Assembly (NCBI RefSeq): GCF_016239305.1 | Contig: NZ_JAEHOQ010000008.1 | Coordinates: forward strand, 62,001-126,000 | Origin: Proteus vulgaris | GTDB lineage: Bacteria > Pseudomonadota > Gammaproteobacteria > Enterobacterales > Enterobacteriaceae | DNA length: 64,000 nucleotides | Direction of reading: 5' to 3' | Shown: piece by piece, positions 18,414-25,301 of the stretch | Numbering within the stretch: the stretch's first letter is position 1 | How the letters are laid out: each line of letters begins with the position of its first letter | Translations under genes and position numbers: made by a program | The notes under the pieces: model-generated | The model's input: the letters and a program-made list of their open reading frames with translations, nothing else | Databases searched by the model: none | What the model was told of the DNA's origin: nothing

Positions 18414-18442
18414 ACTATACAAGCATTGCTTTATTAAAACAA
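18414..18442 (-). promoter_or_regulatory. PL promoter
   Basis: The minus strand has TTGTTT, 17 bp, TATAGT, with an operator half-site pair (18419-18432) between the two boxes as in lambda PL. A second candidate just upstream (TTAACT, 17 bp, TATACT) overlaps the next operator. Transcription would enter nutL about 35 bases downstream. Confidence 0.7.
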
Positions 18443-18496
18443 GTATAACTTGTGTTTAAACTTGAGTTAATCTTTACTTAAACAATAAATGCTTGT
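18419..18496. promoter_or_regulatory. OL operator cluster (three sites)
   Basis: Three ACAAG/CTTGT-type sites are spaced across the PL region: 18419-18432 (ACAAGCATTGCTTT), 18439-18453 (perfect palindrome ACAAGTATAACTTGT) and 18482-18496 (ACAATAAATGCTTGT). The same half-sites recur in OR, which marks them as CI/Cro operators. Between 18236 and 18618 I see no gene; the region holds nutL, PL, OL and a terminator. Confidence 0.75.
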
Positions 18497-18569
18497 TTTT
18501 ATTTGTGTTATTTTTTGTAAAAATTTTAAATTTTTTATTCTTTTGGCAGGTTTTGTGATTTGCCGACAT

Positions 18570-18593
18570 AAAAATCCCTCATTAAAGAGGGAT
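18570..18593 (-). terminator. Terminator of the cI transcript
   Basis: On the minus strand, ATCCCTC-TTTAAT-GAGGGAT is followed by a T-rich run. It lies 26 bp after the secreted-protein gene and separates the PRM transcript from PL. Confidence 0.85.
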
Positions 18594-18618
18594 CTGTGGT
18601 GGGGAAAATGATAGGTGG

Positions 18619-18924
18619 TTAGTTTTTACTTGATGTTATTTCTGCGAAATCCAGTAGCGCTTTCTGGCAATCGTTGGTCATATCAACTAAGGTGCTGTTT
18701 TTCTTTTTTGCCTCATTGCTCATGAATTTATCTATAAACTCATCCCCATCTGGAACATTATTTTCTTGCTGAAATTTATATAAAGAAGAGTAAGCGTTGC
18801 ACTCAGATGCTTTCATGATTGTAGTTATCAATTTGAAGTCATCTTCATTGGTGAGATCAATCTTATTAGTAGCGTGAGCAGATATTGAAGCAACCGTAAT
18901 TAGCAATAAAGCTATATTTTTCAT
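18619..18924 (-). CDS. Secreted protein expressed with cI (rex position)
   Basis: The 101-residue protein has a clear signal peptide (MKNIALLLITVASISAHA, cleavage before TN) and two cysteines in the mature part that could form a disulphide. It sits downstream of cI on the same strand, before a terminator, so it should be made in the lysogen. That suggests a lysogenic-conversion or superinfection-exclusion role. No family is recognised. Confidence 0.7.
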   Translation of the reverse strand: MKNIALLLITVASISAHATNKIDLTNEDDFKLITTIMKASECNAYSSLYKFQQENNVPDGDEFIDKFMSNEAKKKNSTLVDMTNDCQKALLDFAEITSSKN

Positions 18925-18954
18925 TTGGCTACCACCTGATAATTGAATAAATTT

Positions 18955-19656
18955 CTATCCATGAAATTTGTATTTTATAGACTGGCTAACTAAAACTTTG
19001 GCGTGAATGTAAAGACCATTGATACTGTCCTCTTCCAAATACCAAGTTTCATATCTTGCATTATCAGATATAACAGCCAGCCTCTTATATTGCTTTTGAA
19101 GCCTTTTTATATATAGCTGATTATCTAAAACAAAGACATAAATTCCATCACCATCAAAAAAGTTAGTGGTGATATCTACGAATATTTGATCTCTAGGCTC
19201 AAATGTTCCAGCCATAGAGTCACCTTTAACAGTGATCATCTTGATTGTGGATGCAGATCTACCACCAAACAGTCTTTTTGCTTCATCCGCTGAATACTCA
19301 ATAGCTGTTATTGTTTCAATGAAATCATCAAGAACCATCACACCAGGTCCTGCACTAGCTTGGATATCCAGCATTTCCACCTTGTAGTTATTTTTATCTG
19401 AAATTTCACCATCTTGCTTTATTTGAATACTACTGACTTTGTTTTTTTCATCAATGTCAGTTATTCCGAATAATAACCAATTGGTATCAACTTCAAGTAT
19501 TTCAGCAATTTTAATAACTCTGTTTTTTCTTGGCTCAGTACTGGTCTCCCACTGCTGTACTGATTGTGGTGATACGCCTACCAATTCAGCTAACTCAGCT
19601 TGGGTCATGTTTTTTGCAAGTCTAGCTTGCTTGATTCTTTCGCGCATAGTTTTCAT
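18955..19656 (-). CDS. cI: CI-type repressor (HTH + S24 LexA-like protease)
   Basis: CI maintains lysogeny by binding OL and OR and is destroyed by RecA-stimulated self-cleavage. The 233-residue product has an N-terminal HTH (MTQAELAELVGVSPQSVQQWE), a linker with the Ala-Gly cleavage site in ASAGPG, and an S24 domain with catalytic Ser in VKGDSMAGTFEPRDQ and catalytic Lys in YIKRLQ. ATG 19656 lies about 7 bases after the PRM -10 box, so the mRNA may be leaderless. Confidence 0.95.
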   Translation of the reverse strand: MKTMRERIKQARLAKNMTQAELAELVGVSPQSVQQWETSTEPRKNRVIKIAEILEVDTNWLLFGITDIDEKNKVSSIQIKQDGEISDKNNYKVEMLDIQASAGPGVMVLDDFIETITAIEYSADEAKRLFGGRSASTIKMITVKGDSMAGTFEPRDQIFVDITTNFFDGDGIYVFVLDNQLYIKRLQKQYKRLAVISDNARYETWYLEEDSINGLYIHAKVLVSQSIKYKFHG

Positions 19657-19662
19657 TCGCTC

Positions 19663-19692
19663 AATATACAAGTTGCACTTTTATTTTTCCAA
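19663..19692 (-). promoter_or_regulatory. PRM promoter
   Basis: The minus strand has TTGGAA, 18 bp, TATATT, ending 7 bases before the cI ATG at 19656. The spacing predicts transcription start at or next to the ATG, as in lambda PRM. Confidence 0.55.
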
Positions 19693-19726
19693 CAAGCAAT
19701 GCTTGCTTAAACAAAGCAATTCTTGT
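19668..19726. promoter_or_regulatory. OR operator cluster (three sites)
   Basis: The sites are 19668-19680 (ACAAGTTGCACTT), 19692-19706 (ACAAGCAATGCTTGC, with the perfect core CAAGCA-A-TGCTTG) and 19712-19726 (minus strand ACAAGAATTGCTTTG). The last is 13 of 15 identical to the OL site at 18419. They lie between cI and cro and overlap PRM and PR. Confidence 0.78.
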
Positions 19727-19731
19727 ATTCT
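19703..19731 (+). promoter_or_regulatory. PR promoter
   Basis: TTGCTT (19703-19708), 17 bp, TATTCT (19726-19731), with an operator in the spacer. This mirrors PL and drives cro and the replication genes. Confidence 0.7.
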
Positions 19732-19763
19732 TCTTGTTGTTAATCAGTTAAAGGAATATCTTT

Positions 19764-19949
19764 ATGAATGCATTGGAAACAACAATTAAAAAAGCAGGTG
19801 GAATTCCAGCCTTAGCTAAGAAGCTAAAGATTAGCGATCAGGCCATTAGACAATGGGAGCACAAAGGTCGAATTCCTCCTGCAAGATACGCTCAAATTAA
19901 CGAACTATTCGGAATACCATTTGAGCATTTAGTAAAAGATAAAAATTAG
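19764..19949 (+). CDS. cro: Cro-type repressor
   Basis: Cro antagonises CI at OR and OL early in lytic growth. The 61-residue product is a single HTH domain (GGIPALAKKLKISDQAIRQWEHKGRIPPARYAQINELF), of the Cro/YdaS-like kind. It is the first gene after PR, divergent from cI, with AAAGGA upstream of ATG 19764. Confidence 0.92.
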   Translation: MNALETTIKKAGGIPALAKKLKISDQAIRQWEHKGRIPPARYAQINELFGIPFEHLVKDKN

Positions 19950-19956
19950 TTTCACC

Positions 19957-19990
19957 CGCTCTTTAACACCTCTGCGCTGGAAAACGCGCA
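19957..19990 (+). promoter_or_regulatory. nutR: nutR site (boxA + boxB)
   Basis: CGCTCTTTAACA (boxA, 19957-19968) is followed after CCTC by TGCGC-TGGAAAAC-GCGCA (boxB, 19973-19990). The boxA is identical to the one in nutL. It lies directly after cro, as in lambda. Confidence 0.85.
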
Positions 19991-20037
19991 TCAAAACAAT
20001 CCGCTCATATGGAATGAGCTATGGATCATTACTGCTG

Positions 20038-20052
20038 TTCCCAATATGGGAA
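20038..20052. promoter_or_regulatory. 15-bp palindrome upstream of cII
   Basis: TTCCCA-ATA-TGGGAA is a perfect inverted repeat 25 bp before the cII-like gene. On RNA it can extend through flanking ATTAC/GTAAT into a longer hairpin, so it might act in termination (tR1 position). The same arms with AAA in the centre occur at 42521-42535 before higB. Confidence 0.5.
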
Positions 20053-20076
20053 GTAATCTAAGAAGGAATTTAACAA

Positions 20077-20457
20077 ATGGAATACGGAAACACATGCAAA
20101 ACAGTTCGTGACAAACGAGCTATTGAATTTAGAACACGCCACTTAGTAAGTAGCGCACTTCAAATATTACGTGATGGGGATCAGCGAGAAATTGCACAAG
20201 CCACATCACGCTCAGACTCGACTATCTCAAGAAGAATCCAATCTATTGATGGTGTATGCGAAATGCTTGCTACACGTCGCGTGGTTGGTTTTGTCAGGGA
20301 AGGAGAGAAGGTTATCAGAGAATCAGACTACAAACTCTATTTAGAAAATATGGCTGAACTATCGAGATTAAAACTTCAAGTTCATGCATATGAAAAAGCC
20401 TCAATCGTTGGAGCGACTGAGGCCTTTAGAGAAGAACAATTAGGTCTGTTCAACTAA
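20077..20457 (+). CDS. cII: CII-like regulatory protein
   Basis: CII activates the lysogeny promoters in lambdoid phages. The 126-residue product has an HTH (EIAQATSRSDSTISRRIQS, about residues 38-56) and lies between cro and the O-like gene, where cII is found. The last residues, EEQLGLFN, contain QLGLF, close to the clamp-binding consensus QL(S/D)LF. A direct-repeat CII box was not identified, so the activating role is inferred from position. Confidence 0.75.
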   Translation: MEYGNTCKTVRDKRAIEFRTRHLVSSALQILRDGDQREIAQATSRSDSTISRRIQSIDGVCEMLATRRVVGFVREGEKVIRESDYKLYLENMAELSRLKLQVHAYEKASIVGATEAFREEQLGLFN

Positions 20458-20485
20458 CAAATACACTGTATCAATAACCAGTATT

Positions 20486-20514
20486 AAAGGGAAGCTGATT
20501 TTGAGCTTTCCTTT
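20486..20514. terminator. Hairpin between cII and O (oop/terminator-like)
   Basis: An 11-bp stem (AAAGGGAAGCT with AGCTTTCCTTT, one G-T pair) closes a 7-base loop. On the plus strand it is followed by a short T-run; on the minus strand a TTTAA follows. Lambda has the OOP antisense RNA terminator at this position. No OOP promoter was identified. Confidence 0.5.
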
Positions 20515-20548
20515 TGCTGATACAGCTAATTAATGGAGTAATTATATA

Positions 20549-20611
20549 TGAATTCTGTTTACTTAACAAACAGATATGGAGGTCATCATGAATACAGCGG
20601 AGATATATAAA
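20549..20611 (+). CDS. Possible 20-aa leader peptide overlapping O
   Basis: A 20-codon frame (MNSVYLTNRYGGHHEYSGDI) starts at ATG 20549 with GGAG 9 bases upstream and ends 23 bases into the O-like gene in another frame. It could couple translation of the initiator to upstream ribosomes, but it may be chance. Confidence 0.2.
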
Positions 20612-21382
20612 TTCCCTGTTGAACCGGAGAAACCACGCATGGCAGAACTGGAAGATGGCTATACAAAACTCGCTAATGAGTTGCTGGAGTCTCTTTCATG
20701 TTGTGATCTCACCGTAAGGCAACTCAGGGTTATGCTGGCTTTAATCAGAAAGACGTACGGATTTGCTAAGAAAAATGACCGAATTGCAGATTCTCAATTA
20801 GCTGAGATAACAGGACTGTCGAGACAAAATGTTAATAAGGCTAAAAAAGAATTAATTTCAATGAATTACATTATAAAAGATGGTAATAAAATTGGAGTTA
20901 ATAAAGAAATTTCAGCATGGAAAAATCAATCTAGAGACAGTGTCTCTAATTTGAAGACTAAAAAAGTCTCTAACTTAGAGACAAATGATGTCTCTGACTT
21001 GGAGACACACAAAAGAAATACTTTAAAGAAAAAAGAAAATATTAATACCCCTATATCCCCTGAACAAAAATCTACACCTAAAAAACAAAGTTTCGATCCG
21101 CTTAGCGTAGATATACCCAGTTGGTTAAATCCTGACACTTGGAGAAATTGGGTTGGGTACCGAAAGGAAATTAAACAACCGATAAAATCTAAGCGAACTC
21201 TCGATGGGCAAATAAAACTTCTTACTGAGTGTTATGAGCTGGGTTTTTCACCTGAAGAAATAATCAATAACTCGGTTACTAACGGTTGGCAGGGATTATT
21301 CAAGCCTAAAACGCCATACCAAAAACCTAATCGAATTATTCAACCTAGCCAAACTCAAGAATTCATACCGGAGAACTTCTGA
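20588..21382 (+). CDS. O: Replication initiator, lambda O-like
   Basis: It should bind origin iterons and recruit the helicase-loader complex. The 264-residue product has a winged-helix N-terminal domain of the phage replication protein O family (LANELLESLSCCDLTVRQLRVMLALIRKTYG, then SQLAEITGLSRQNVNKAKKEL). A low-complexity linker encoded by the iterons follows, then a C-terminal domain (WRNWVGYRKEI...) that would contact the loader. ATG 20588 with GGAGG upstream is the best start. It overlaps the DnaC-like gene by one base. Confidence 0.9.
   Translation: MNTAEIYKFPVEPEKPRMAELEDGYTKLANELLESLSCCDLTVRQLRVMLALIRKTYGFAKKNDRIADSQLAEITGLSRQNVNKAKKELISMNYIIKDGNKIGVNKEISAWKNQSRDSVSNLKTKKVSNLETNDVSDLETHKRNTLKKKENINTPISPEQKSTPKKQSFDPLSVDIPSWLNPDTWRNWVGYRKEIKQPIKSKRTLDGQIKLLTECYELGFSPEEIINNSVTNGWQGLFKPKTPYQKPNRIIQPSQTQEFIPENF
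20942..21006 (+). repeat. Replication origin iterons inside O
   Basis: Three 17-bp near-palindromic repeats of the form GTCTCTAACTTAGAGAC lie at 20942-20958, 20966-20982 and 20990-21006, exactly 24 bp apart. The following 40 bases are A-rich (AAAAGAAATACTTTAAAG...), like the lambda origin melting region. In protein they encode an eight-residue repeat, VSNLKTKK / VSNLETND / VSDLETHK. Confidence 0.85.
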
Positions 21383-22107
21383 TGACAGCAACGGCAACAC
21401 TGGCGCGATTAAAACGCATGATGCCAGAACACATCAAACCAAAGTTCTCAACGGCTGAAGAGCTAATGGCATGGCAACGAGAGCAAGGAGAAATTGACTC
21501 TAAGCGGATCGCAGATGAAAACCGCGTAACTCGATTGAATAAAATTATGGGCCGTTCTGGTATCAGCCCATTACACCAAGAATGCACATTTGATAATTAC
21601 CAAGCCACAACACTGGAGCAGCGAACTGCATTGTGTGAAGCTAAAAATTATGCTGATAACTTTGGAAAAAACTTTGGTGGGTTCATCTTCAGCGGCAACG
21701 CAGGAACTGGAAAGAACCATCTAGCAGCGGCAATTGGGAACAGCCTAATTCAGCAAGGCAAGAGCATTTTAGTCGCCACACTGCCAGATCTGATGATGCG
21801 AGTTCGTGAAACCTATCAGAAGGATGCCAAGACCTCAGAATCAAAACTAATCGATGACCTGTGTGAAGTGGATTTGCTGGTGCTGGATGACGTTGGTGTG
21901 CAGCGGGGGAACCTGAACGAAGATCTGATTATTTTTCAGGTGGTAGATCGCCGTTTAGCAAACAAAAAACCAGTTGGAGTGTTGACAAATCTAGCGTTCG
22001 CAGAGCTTTCAAAGGCGCTGGGTGAGCGTGTTATTGACCGCCTGAGAATGGGTAGCCCAACAACGATTAATTTCACTTGGGGAAGTTTCAGAAGACAAGT
22101 TAAGTAA
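21382..22107 (+). CDS. DnaC-like helicase loader
   Basis: It is predicted to load DnaB on the phage origin, replacing lambda P. The 241-residue AAA+ protein has Walker A GNAGTGKNH at residues 105-113, which keeps the unusual KNH of E. coli DnaC, and Walker B LLVLDDVG near 165-172. The N-terminal third matches the DnaB-binding part of DnaC in length. It follows O with a one-base overlap. Confidence 0.92.
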   Translation: MTATATLARLKRMMPEHIKPKFSTAEELMAWQREQGEIDSKRIADENRVTRLNKIMGRSGISPLHQECTFDNYQATTLEQRTALCEAKNYADNFGKNFGGFIFSGNAGTGKNHLAAAIGNSLIQQGKSILVATLPDLMMRVRETYQKDAKTSESKLIDDLCEVDLLVLDDVGVQRGNLNEDLIIFQVVDRRLANKKPVGVLTNLAFAELSKALGERVIDRLRMGSPTTINFTWGSFRRQVK

Positions 22108-22124
22108 CTAAAAGGAATTTTAAA

Positions 22125-22355
22125 ATGAGCAAACACAGATTTGGTAAACCTTATGTTAGACGTTTACGCCCTGATGATATTCCAGAATCAGAGCAAGCAG
22201 AGTGGGCTATCCGTTATATAAACAACCCAAACCGACATCTATCAACCACCAAAGCGTACGCAGTTTGCATGCATGGGTTTAAAGGTGTTTTCCAGATATC
22301 TCTATGCAAGAGATCGCTAATGAAATTAGTAAAAATGGCACTGAGTGATGATTAA
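22125..22355 (+). CDS. nin-region protein, unknown
   Basis: The 76-residue basic protein (MSKHRFGKPYVRRLRPDDIPESEQAEWA) has an Arg-rich N-terminus and a helical C-terminus. No family is recognised. Confidence 0.6.
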   Translation: MSKHRFGKPYVRRLRPDDIPESEQAEWAIRYINNPNRHLSTTKAYAVCMHGFKGVFQISLCKRSLMKLVKMALSDD

Positions 22356-22374
22356 CACGCAAGAGGATTTTTAG

Positions 22375-22557
22375 ATGAAAGGAACTAATTATAAAGATCT
22401 CCTATGGGCTTATGCCGACGAGGCTACCTTCAGGAAAAGAAAATACATAAAGAACTGCAAAGACTATAACCGCAAGTTTTTCAAAAATTACCGAAGCGAG
22501 AAAGTGCTTAATCGACTATTTAAAATTGACTGGGAGGCATCTAATGCAGGGAACTAA
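22375..22557 (+). CDS. Small basic nin-region protein
   Basis: The 60-residue protein (MKGTNYKDLLWAYADEATFRKRKYIKN) is Lys/Arg/Tyr-rich, and AGAGGA lies upstream of its ATG. It overlaps the next gene by 14 bp. No family is recognised. Confidence 0.55.
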   Translation: MKGTNYKDLLWAYADEATFRKRKYIKNCKDYNRKFFKNYRSEKVLNRLFKIDWEASNAGN

Positions 22558-22837
22558 TCCAACAGATGGTATTCGGTTAGAAGTTCTTTACATGGGTAAA
22601 GAAAATGACATTTTTGTGATTTTTCTCAATGGTCCCGCTCCAATAAGTGCATTGCAGGACATTGAAATCAGCCTATTGCAAGATGCTGAAGAGTATGAAC
22701 TGTTTACCGAACATGGAACATATCAAATCAGCGTAACGAGAGATAAGGGTGAATATGATAGCTATGGTCGCTGTGAGATTGCGCCGTATTGGGATTTCGA
22801 CATTCAATCATTTGAGCCAATGCCAGAGGGTGAGTGA
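22544..22837 (+). CDS. nin-region protein, unknown
   Basis: The 97-residue protein from ATG 22544 (GGGAGG 6 bases upstream) begins MQGTNPTDGIRLEVLYMGKEND and looks beta-rich and acidic. No family is recognised. Its TGA overlaps the next ATG. Confidence 0.6.
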   Translation: MQGTNPTDGIRLEVLYMGKENDIFVIFLNGPAPISALQDIEISLLQDAEEYELFTEHGTYQISVTRDKGEYDSYGRCEIAPYWDFDIQSFEPMPEGE

Positions 22838-23019
22838 TGAACCTATTAATTCATTTGCTTCATAGCAGATGGGTGCTGATTAAATGGTGCAAAAATAATA
22901 AGCCAAGCCGTGATTTAGCAGAAAATATCATTAGGCACTACGGCTTGAGTGGTTGGGTGGCTAAAGATGTTGAGCGCATATGTGACGGGGGAGCTAACAG
23001 TGACAAAAAAACAACGTGA
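22837..23019 (+). CDS. Small nin-region protein
   Basis: The 60-residue protein from ATG 22837 begins MNLLIHLLHSRWVLIKWCKNNKPSRD. The AENIIRHYGLSGWVAKDVERI segment suggests a small helical DNA-contacting domain, but this is a guess. It overlaps the HNH gene by 20 bp. Confidence 0.55.
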   Translation: MNLLIHLLHSRWVLIKWCKNNKPSRDLAENIIRHYGLSGWVAKDVERICDGGANSDKKTT

Positions 23020-23392
23020 AAATCTACGAATGCTATTCGGTGGTCGATGTGCCTATTGTGGCTGTGAGTTACCAGAAAAAGGCTGGCATGCAGATCACGT
23101 AGAGCCTATTTACAGAAAAATAGACAGGATTAACGGGAAGGTAGTAGCCACTAGTGAGTGTTTTAATCCAGAAAAAGACACTGAGGATAACCTCGTTCCA
23201 GCCTGCGCACCCTGCAATCTATTTAAATCTGTTTATAGCATTGAAGTATTTCGAGAAGAAATAAAGAAGCAGGCAGATAGGGCAAGAAAATCATCTGTTA
23301 ATTTTAGAACAGCGGAACGATTTGGGATGATTGAATTAGTCGATAGGCCCGTAGTTTTCTGGTTTGAACAGTATCAACAGGAGGTTAATTGA
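23000..23392 (+). CDS. HNH endonuclease-like protein
   Basis: The 130-residue protein from GTG 23000 (GGGGGAG 7 bases upstream) carries an HNH/zinc fold: Cys17-x2-Cys20, the catalytic-type HADHVEP at residues 30-36, then PACAPCN. It is predicted to nick or cut DNA. HNH genes in the nin region may act in recombination or as homing-type intruders. The longer frame from 22949 lacks a ribosome site. Confidence 0.82.
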   Translation: MTKKQRENLRMLFGGRCAYCGCELPEKGWHADHVEPIYRKIDRINGKVVATSECFNPEKDTEDNLVPACAPCNLFKSVYSIEVFREEIKKQADRARKSSVNFRTAERFGMIELVDRPVVFWFEQYQQEVN

Positions 23393-23838
23393 CAAATGAT
23401 ATCTGTCTCCATAAATCCAACCTCAAAGGCATTTTCAAAACCCTCTCAGAAGTAACAGAAACCGGTAAGCGATACCGAATCAAAATCACCGAATGGCGTG
23501 AACTCAGAACAATACCAATGAACAAAACATGGCGAATGTGGGTAGAAACCACAGGCGACTGGCTACGTGCGCGTGGCGTTGTCATTGATATTAAAAATGG
23601 CGCTGGTGAGGTTGTTCTATCAAAGCCCATCACTAACGAAGAAACGCACGAGTATTTTGTTGGTCACTGGCTGGGTCGTGATGAAAACGGAGAGCGTGAG
23701 AAAACTAGCAGGATGGATAAAGTGAGGATGCTCATCATGATGGAGAAACACGAAGCGTGGTGTATTGAAAAAGGCATTCCAATCATCATCCCGAACGACA
23801 GCGAATACATGAAGCTTAAGGATAAACAAAATGAGTAA
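23389..23838 (+). CDS. NinB-like recombination protein (tentative)
   Basis: The 149-residue protein starts at TTG 23389 (GGAGG 5 bases upstream, overlapping the HNH stop as TTGA). The pattern KRYRIKITEWRELRTIPMNKTWRMW resembles the N-terminal part of NinB, which acts with other recombination mediators. The similarity is weak by eye, so the call rests partly on its place before ninG. Confidence 0.5.
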   Translation: MTNDICLHKSNLKGIFKTLSEVTETGKRYRIKITEWRELRTIPMNKTWRMWVETTGDWLRARGVVIDIKNGAGEVVLSKPITNEETHEYFVGHWLGRDENGEREKTSRMDKVRMLIMMEKHEAWCIEKGIPIIIPNDSEYMKLKDKQNE

Positions 23839-24043
23839 ATACGATAGATCATGCAAAGGTGTAACAATCGACGTGTATGACGTTTTAAAAGCGTTTGAAG
23901 TAACCAACCCAGCATTACAGCATTTAATTAAAAAAGCTCTCTGCGCAGGGTTGAGAGGGCATAAAGATAAAGAGCAAGACTTATGTGAAGTGCTGGCATC
24001 GGCAAAGCGAGCTATTGAGTTGGAGGCTGGAAGCAATGGCTAG
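23831..24043 (+). CDS. Small nin-region protein, unknown
   Basis: The 70-residue protein (MSKYDRSCKGVTIDVYDVLKAF) looks like a compact helical fold containing HLIKKALCAGLRGHKDKEQDL. Proteins of this type recur in enterobacterial phage nin regions without a known role. It overlaps its neighbours at both ends. Confidence 0.6.
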   Translation: MSKYDRSCKGVTIDVYDVLKAFEVTNPALQHLIKKALCAGLRGHKDKEQDLCEVLASAKRAIELEAGSNG

Positions 24044-24434
24044 AGATAACTTTCCAGTTGAAAACGCAATCACAATTATCAAATCAGTGAGGCACTTGGA
24101 GTTATTTGATACAAAAACAGCGTTTGCAGTGACGGGTTTAACGATCAATCAATGTCGAGAAACAATCATGCATCTCAAAAAGATAGGAGCAATAAGAAAG
24201 TCTGATAAAAGTGCGTGGAAGTTTGTTGTTTGTGATAACGCGATACAGCTAATCAAATCATATGCTGACGATAGAGAAGAGGTGAAAATAGCTAGACAAA
24301 AGGCGAGAGAGTTTAAATCTCGACCTATGAAATTTGTCGATAAAGCCAATGTTGCAGGTATGGGTAATCCGATGTTGATGAAAATAGACTCATTACTCAA
24401 AGGGGTTCGCAATGAACTGCATGTCATGCAATAG
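24036..24434 (+). CDS. Putative HTH phage protein
   Basis: The 132-residue protein from ATG 24036 (GGAGG upstream) begins MARDNFPVENAITIIKSVRHLE. The segment FDTKTAFAVTGLTINQCRETIMHLKKIGAIRKS has the spacing of a winged helix. The C-terminal part is basic. No specific family is recognised. Confidence 0.6.
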   Translation: MARDNFPVENAITIIKSVRHLELFDTKTAFAVTGLTINQCRETIMHLKKIGAIRKSDKSAWKFVVCDNAIQLIKSYADDREEVKIARQKAREFKSRPMKFVDKANVAGMGNPMLMKIDSLLKGVRNELHVMQ

Positions 24435-24555
24435 ACGGCTAACAGATGAAGAAATTTATGTGTGTAGCAAGTGTGCTGATGAATACGCTCATTTGGAAGT
24501 GATGGATAAAATCAAAGGAGAGGGAGATGCAGAAGTTAAGGCGACGGCGCTGTAA
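24412..24555 (+). CDS. 47-aa zinc-ribbon protein
   Basis: The 47-codon frame at ATG 24412 (AGGGG 6 bases upstream) begins MNCMSCNRRLTDEEIYVCSKCADEYAH. Two CxxC pairs (CMSC and CSKC) form a small zinc ribbon. It overlaps the gene before it and ninG after it. Confidence 0.65.
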   Translation: MNCMSCNRRLTDEEIYVCSKCADEYAHLEVMDKIKGEGDAEVKATAL

Positions 24556-25120
24556 AATATGCCGAGAATGGTTTATTCCAAAGCAGAGTTTTCAAAATTG
24601 GTGTAGCCCGGAACATGGATTTGAATTATCCGAGCAACGAAAAAATAAAGATAGAGAAAAAGCATTAGCAAAACTTAAAAAGGAGAACCAGAAAAAAGAG
24701 CGAGAAGCAAAAGACAAACTCAAAGCCCGCAAGTTAGCAGTAAAACCCCTCTCATATTTCACCAAACAAGCACAAACCGCATTCAACGCATTTATCAGAG
24801 AAAGAGACAAGGATGAGCCTTGCATCTCTTGTGGTCGTTTTCACAATGGTCAGTATCACGCAGGGCACTATAGAACCACAGGAGCAAATCCTGAGCTTAG
24901 GTTTGATGAAGATAATTGCCATAAACAATGCGCACCATGCAATAACCATCTATCGGGAAATATCGAAAACTACACACCTCGACTAATAGAGAAAATTGGT
25001 CAGGAGCGTTTCGATCGTCTGATGGGTTCTCATGAATTACCAAAGTGGAAGCGCGAGGATTATGAGCGGATACGTGATCACTACCGAGCCAAGTTAAAGG
25101 AGCTGAAAGATGTTCACTGA
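24527..25120 (+). CDS. ninG: NinG (Rap-like) recombination nuclease
   Basis: Lambda NinG/Rap is a structure-specific nuclease that resolves recombination intermediates. The 197-residue product has an N-terminal CKIC zinc pair, a charged coiled linker, and a second Cys/His cluster (CISCGRFHNGQYHAGHYRTTG and CHKQCAPCNNHLSGN), as in NinG. The length is close to the family norm. Confidence 0.93.
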   Translation: MQKLRRRRCKICREWFIPKQSFQNWCSPEHGFELSEQRKNKDREKALAKLKKENQKKEREAKDKLKARKLAVKPLSYFTKQAQTAFNAFIRERDKDEPCISCGRFHNGQYHAGHYRTTGANPELRFDEDNCHKQCAPCNNHLSGNIENYTPRLIEKIGQERFDRLMGSHELPKWKREDYERIRDHYRAKLKELKDVH

Positions 25121-25301
25121 CTTAATCGCAGCTATTGAAGAAGCAAGATATTTAAAATCCAAATCAGGTGGTCGAGTTAACTTCTGTGTAATCCAGATTG
25201 CTGAATGCATGGAAGTATTATGCGGGCTGATGGATGGTGTCAGGGTTTTATATACAACTGCGAATGATGATTATCACACAGTATTACCGGAGGCGAGATG
25301 A
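25110..25301 (+). CDS. Small phage protein, unknown
   Basis: The 63-residue protein (MFTDLIAAIEEARYLKSKSGGRVNFCVIQIAECMEV) overlaps ninG by 11 bp and the candidate Q by 4 bp. No family is recognised. Confidence 0.55.
   Translation: MFTDLIAAIEEARYLKSKSGGRVNFCVIQIAECMEVLCGLMDGVRVLYTTANDDYHTVLPEAR

Noticed and set aside
22949-23392. HNH gene starting at 22949 or 22967
   Set aside because: Neither start has a ribosome site; GTG 23000 has GGGGGAG at good spacing.
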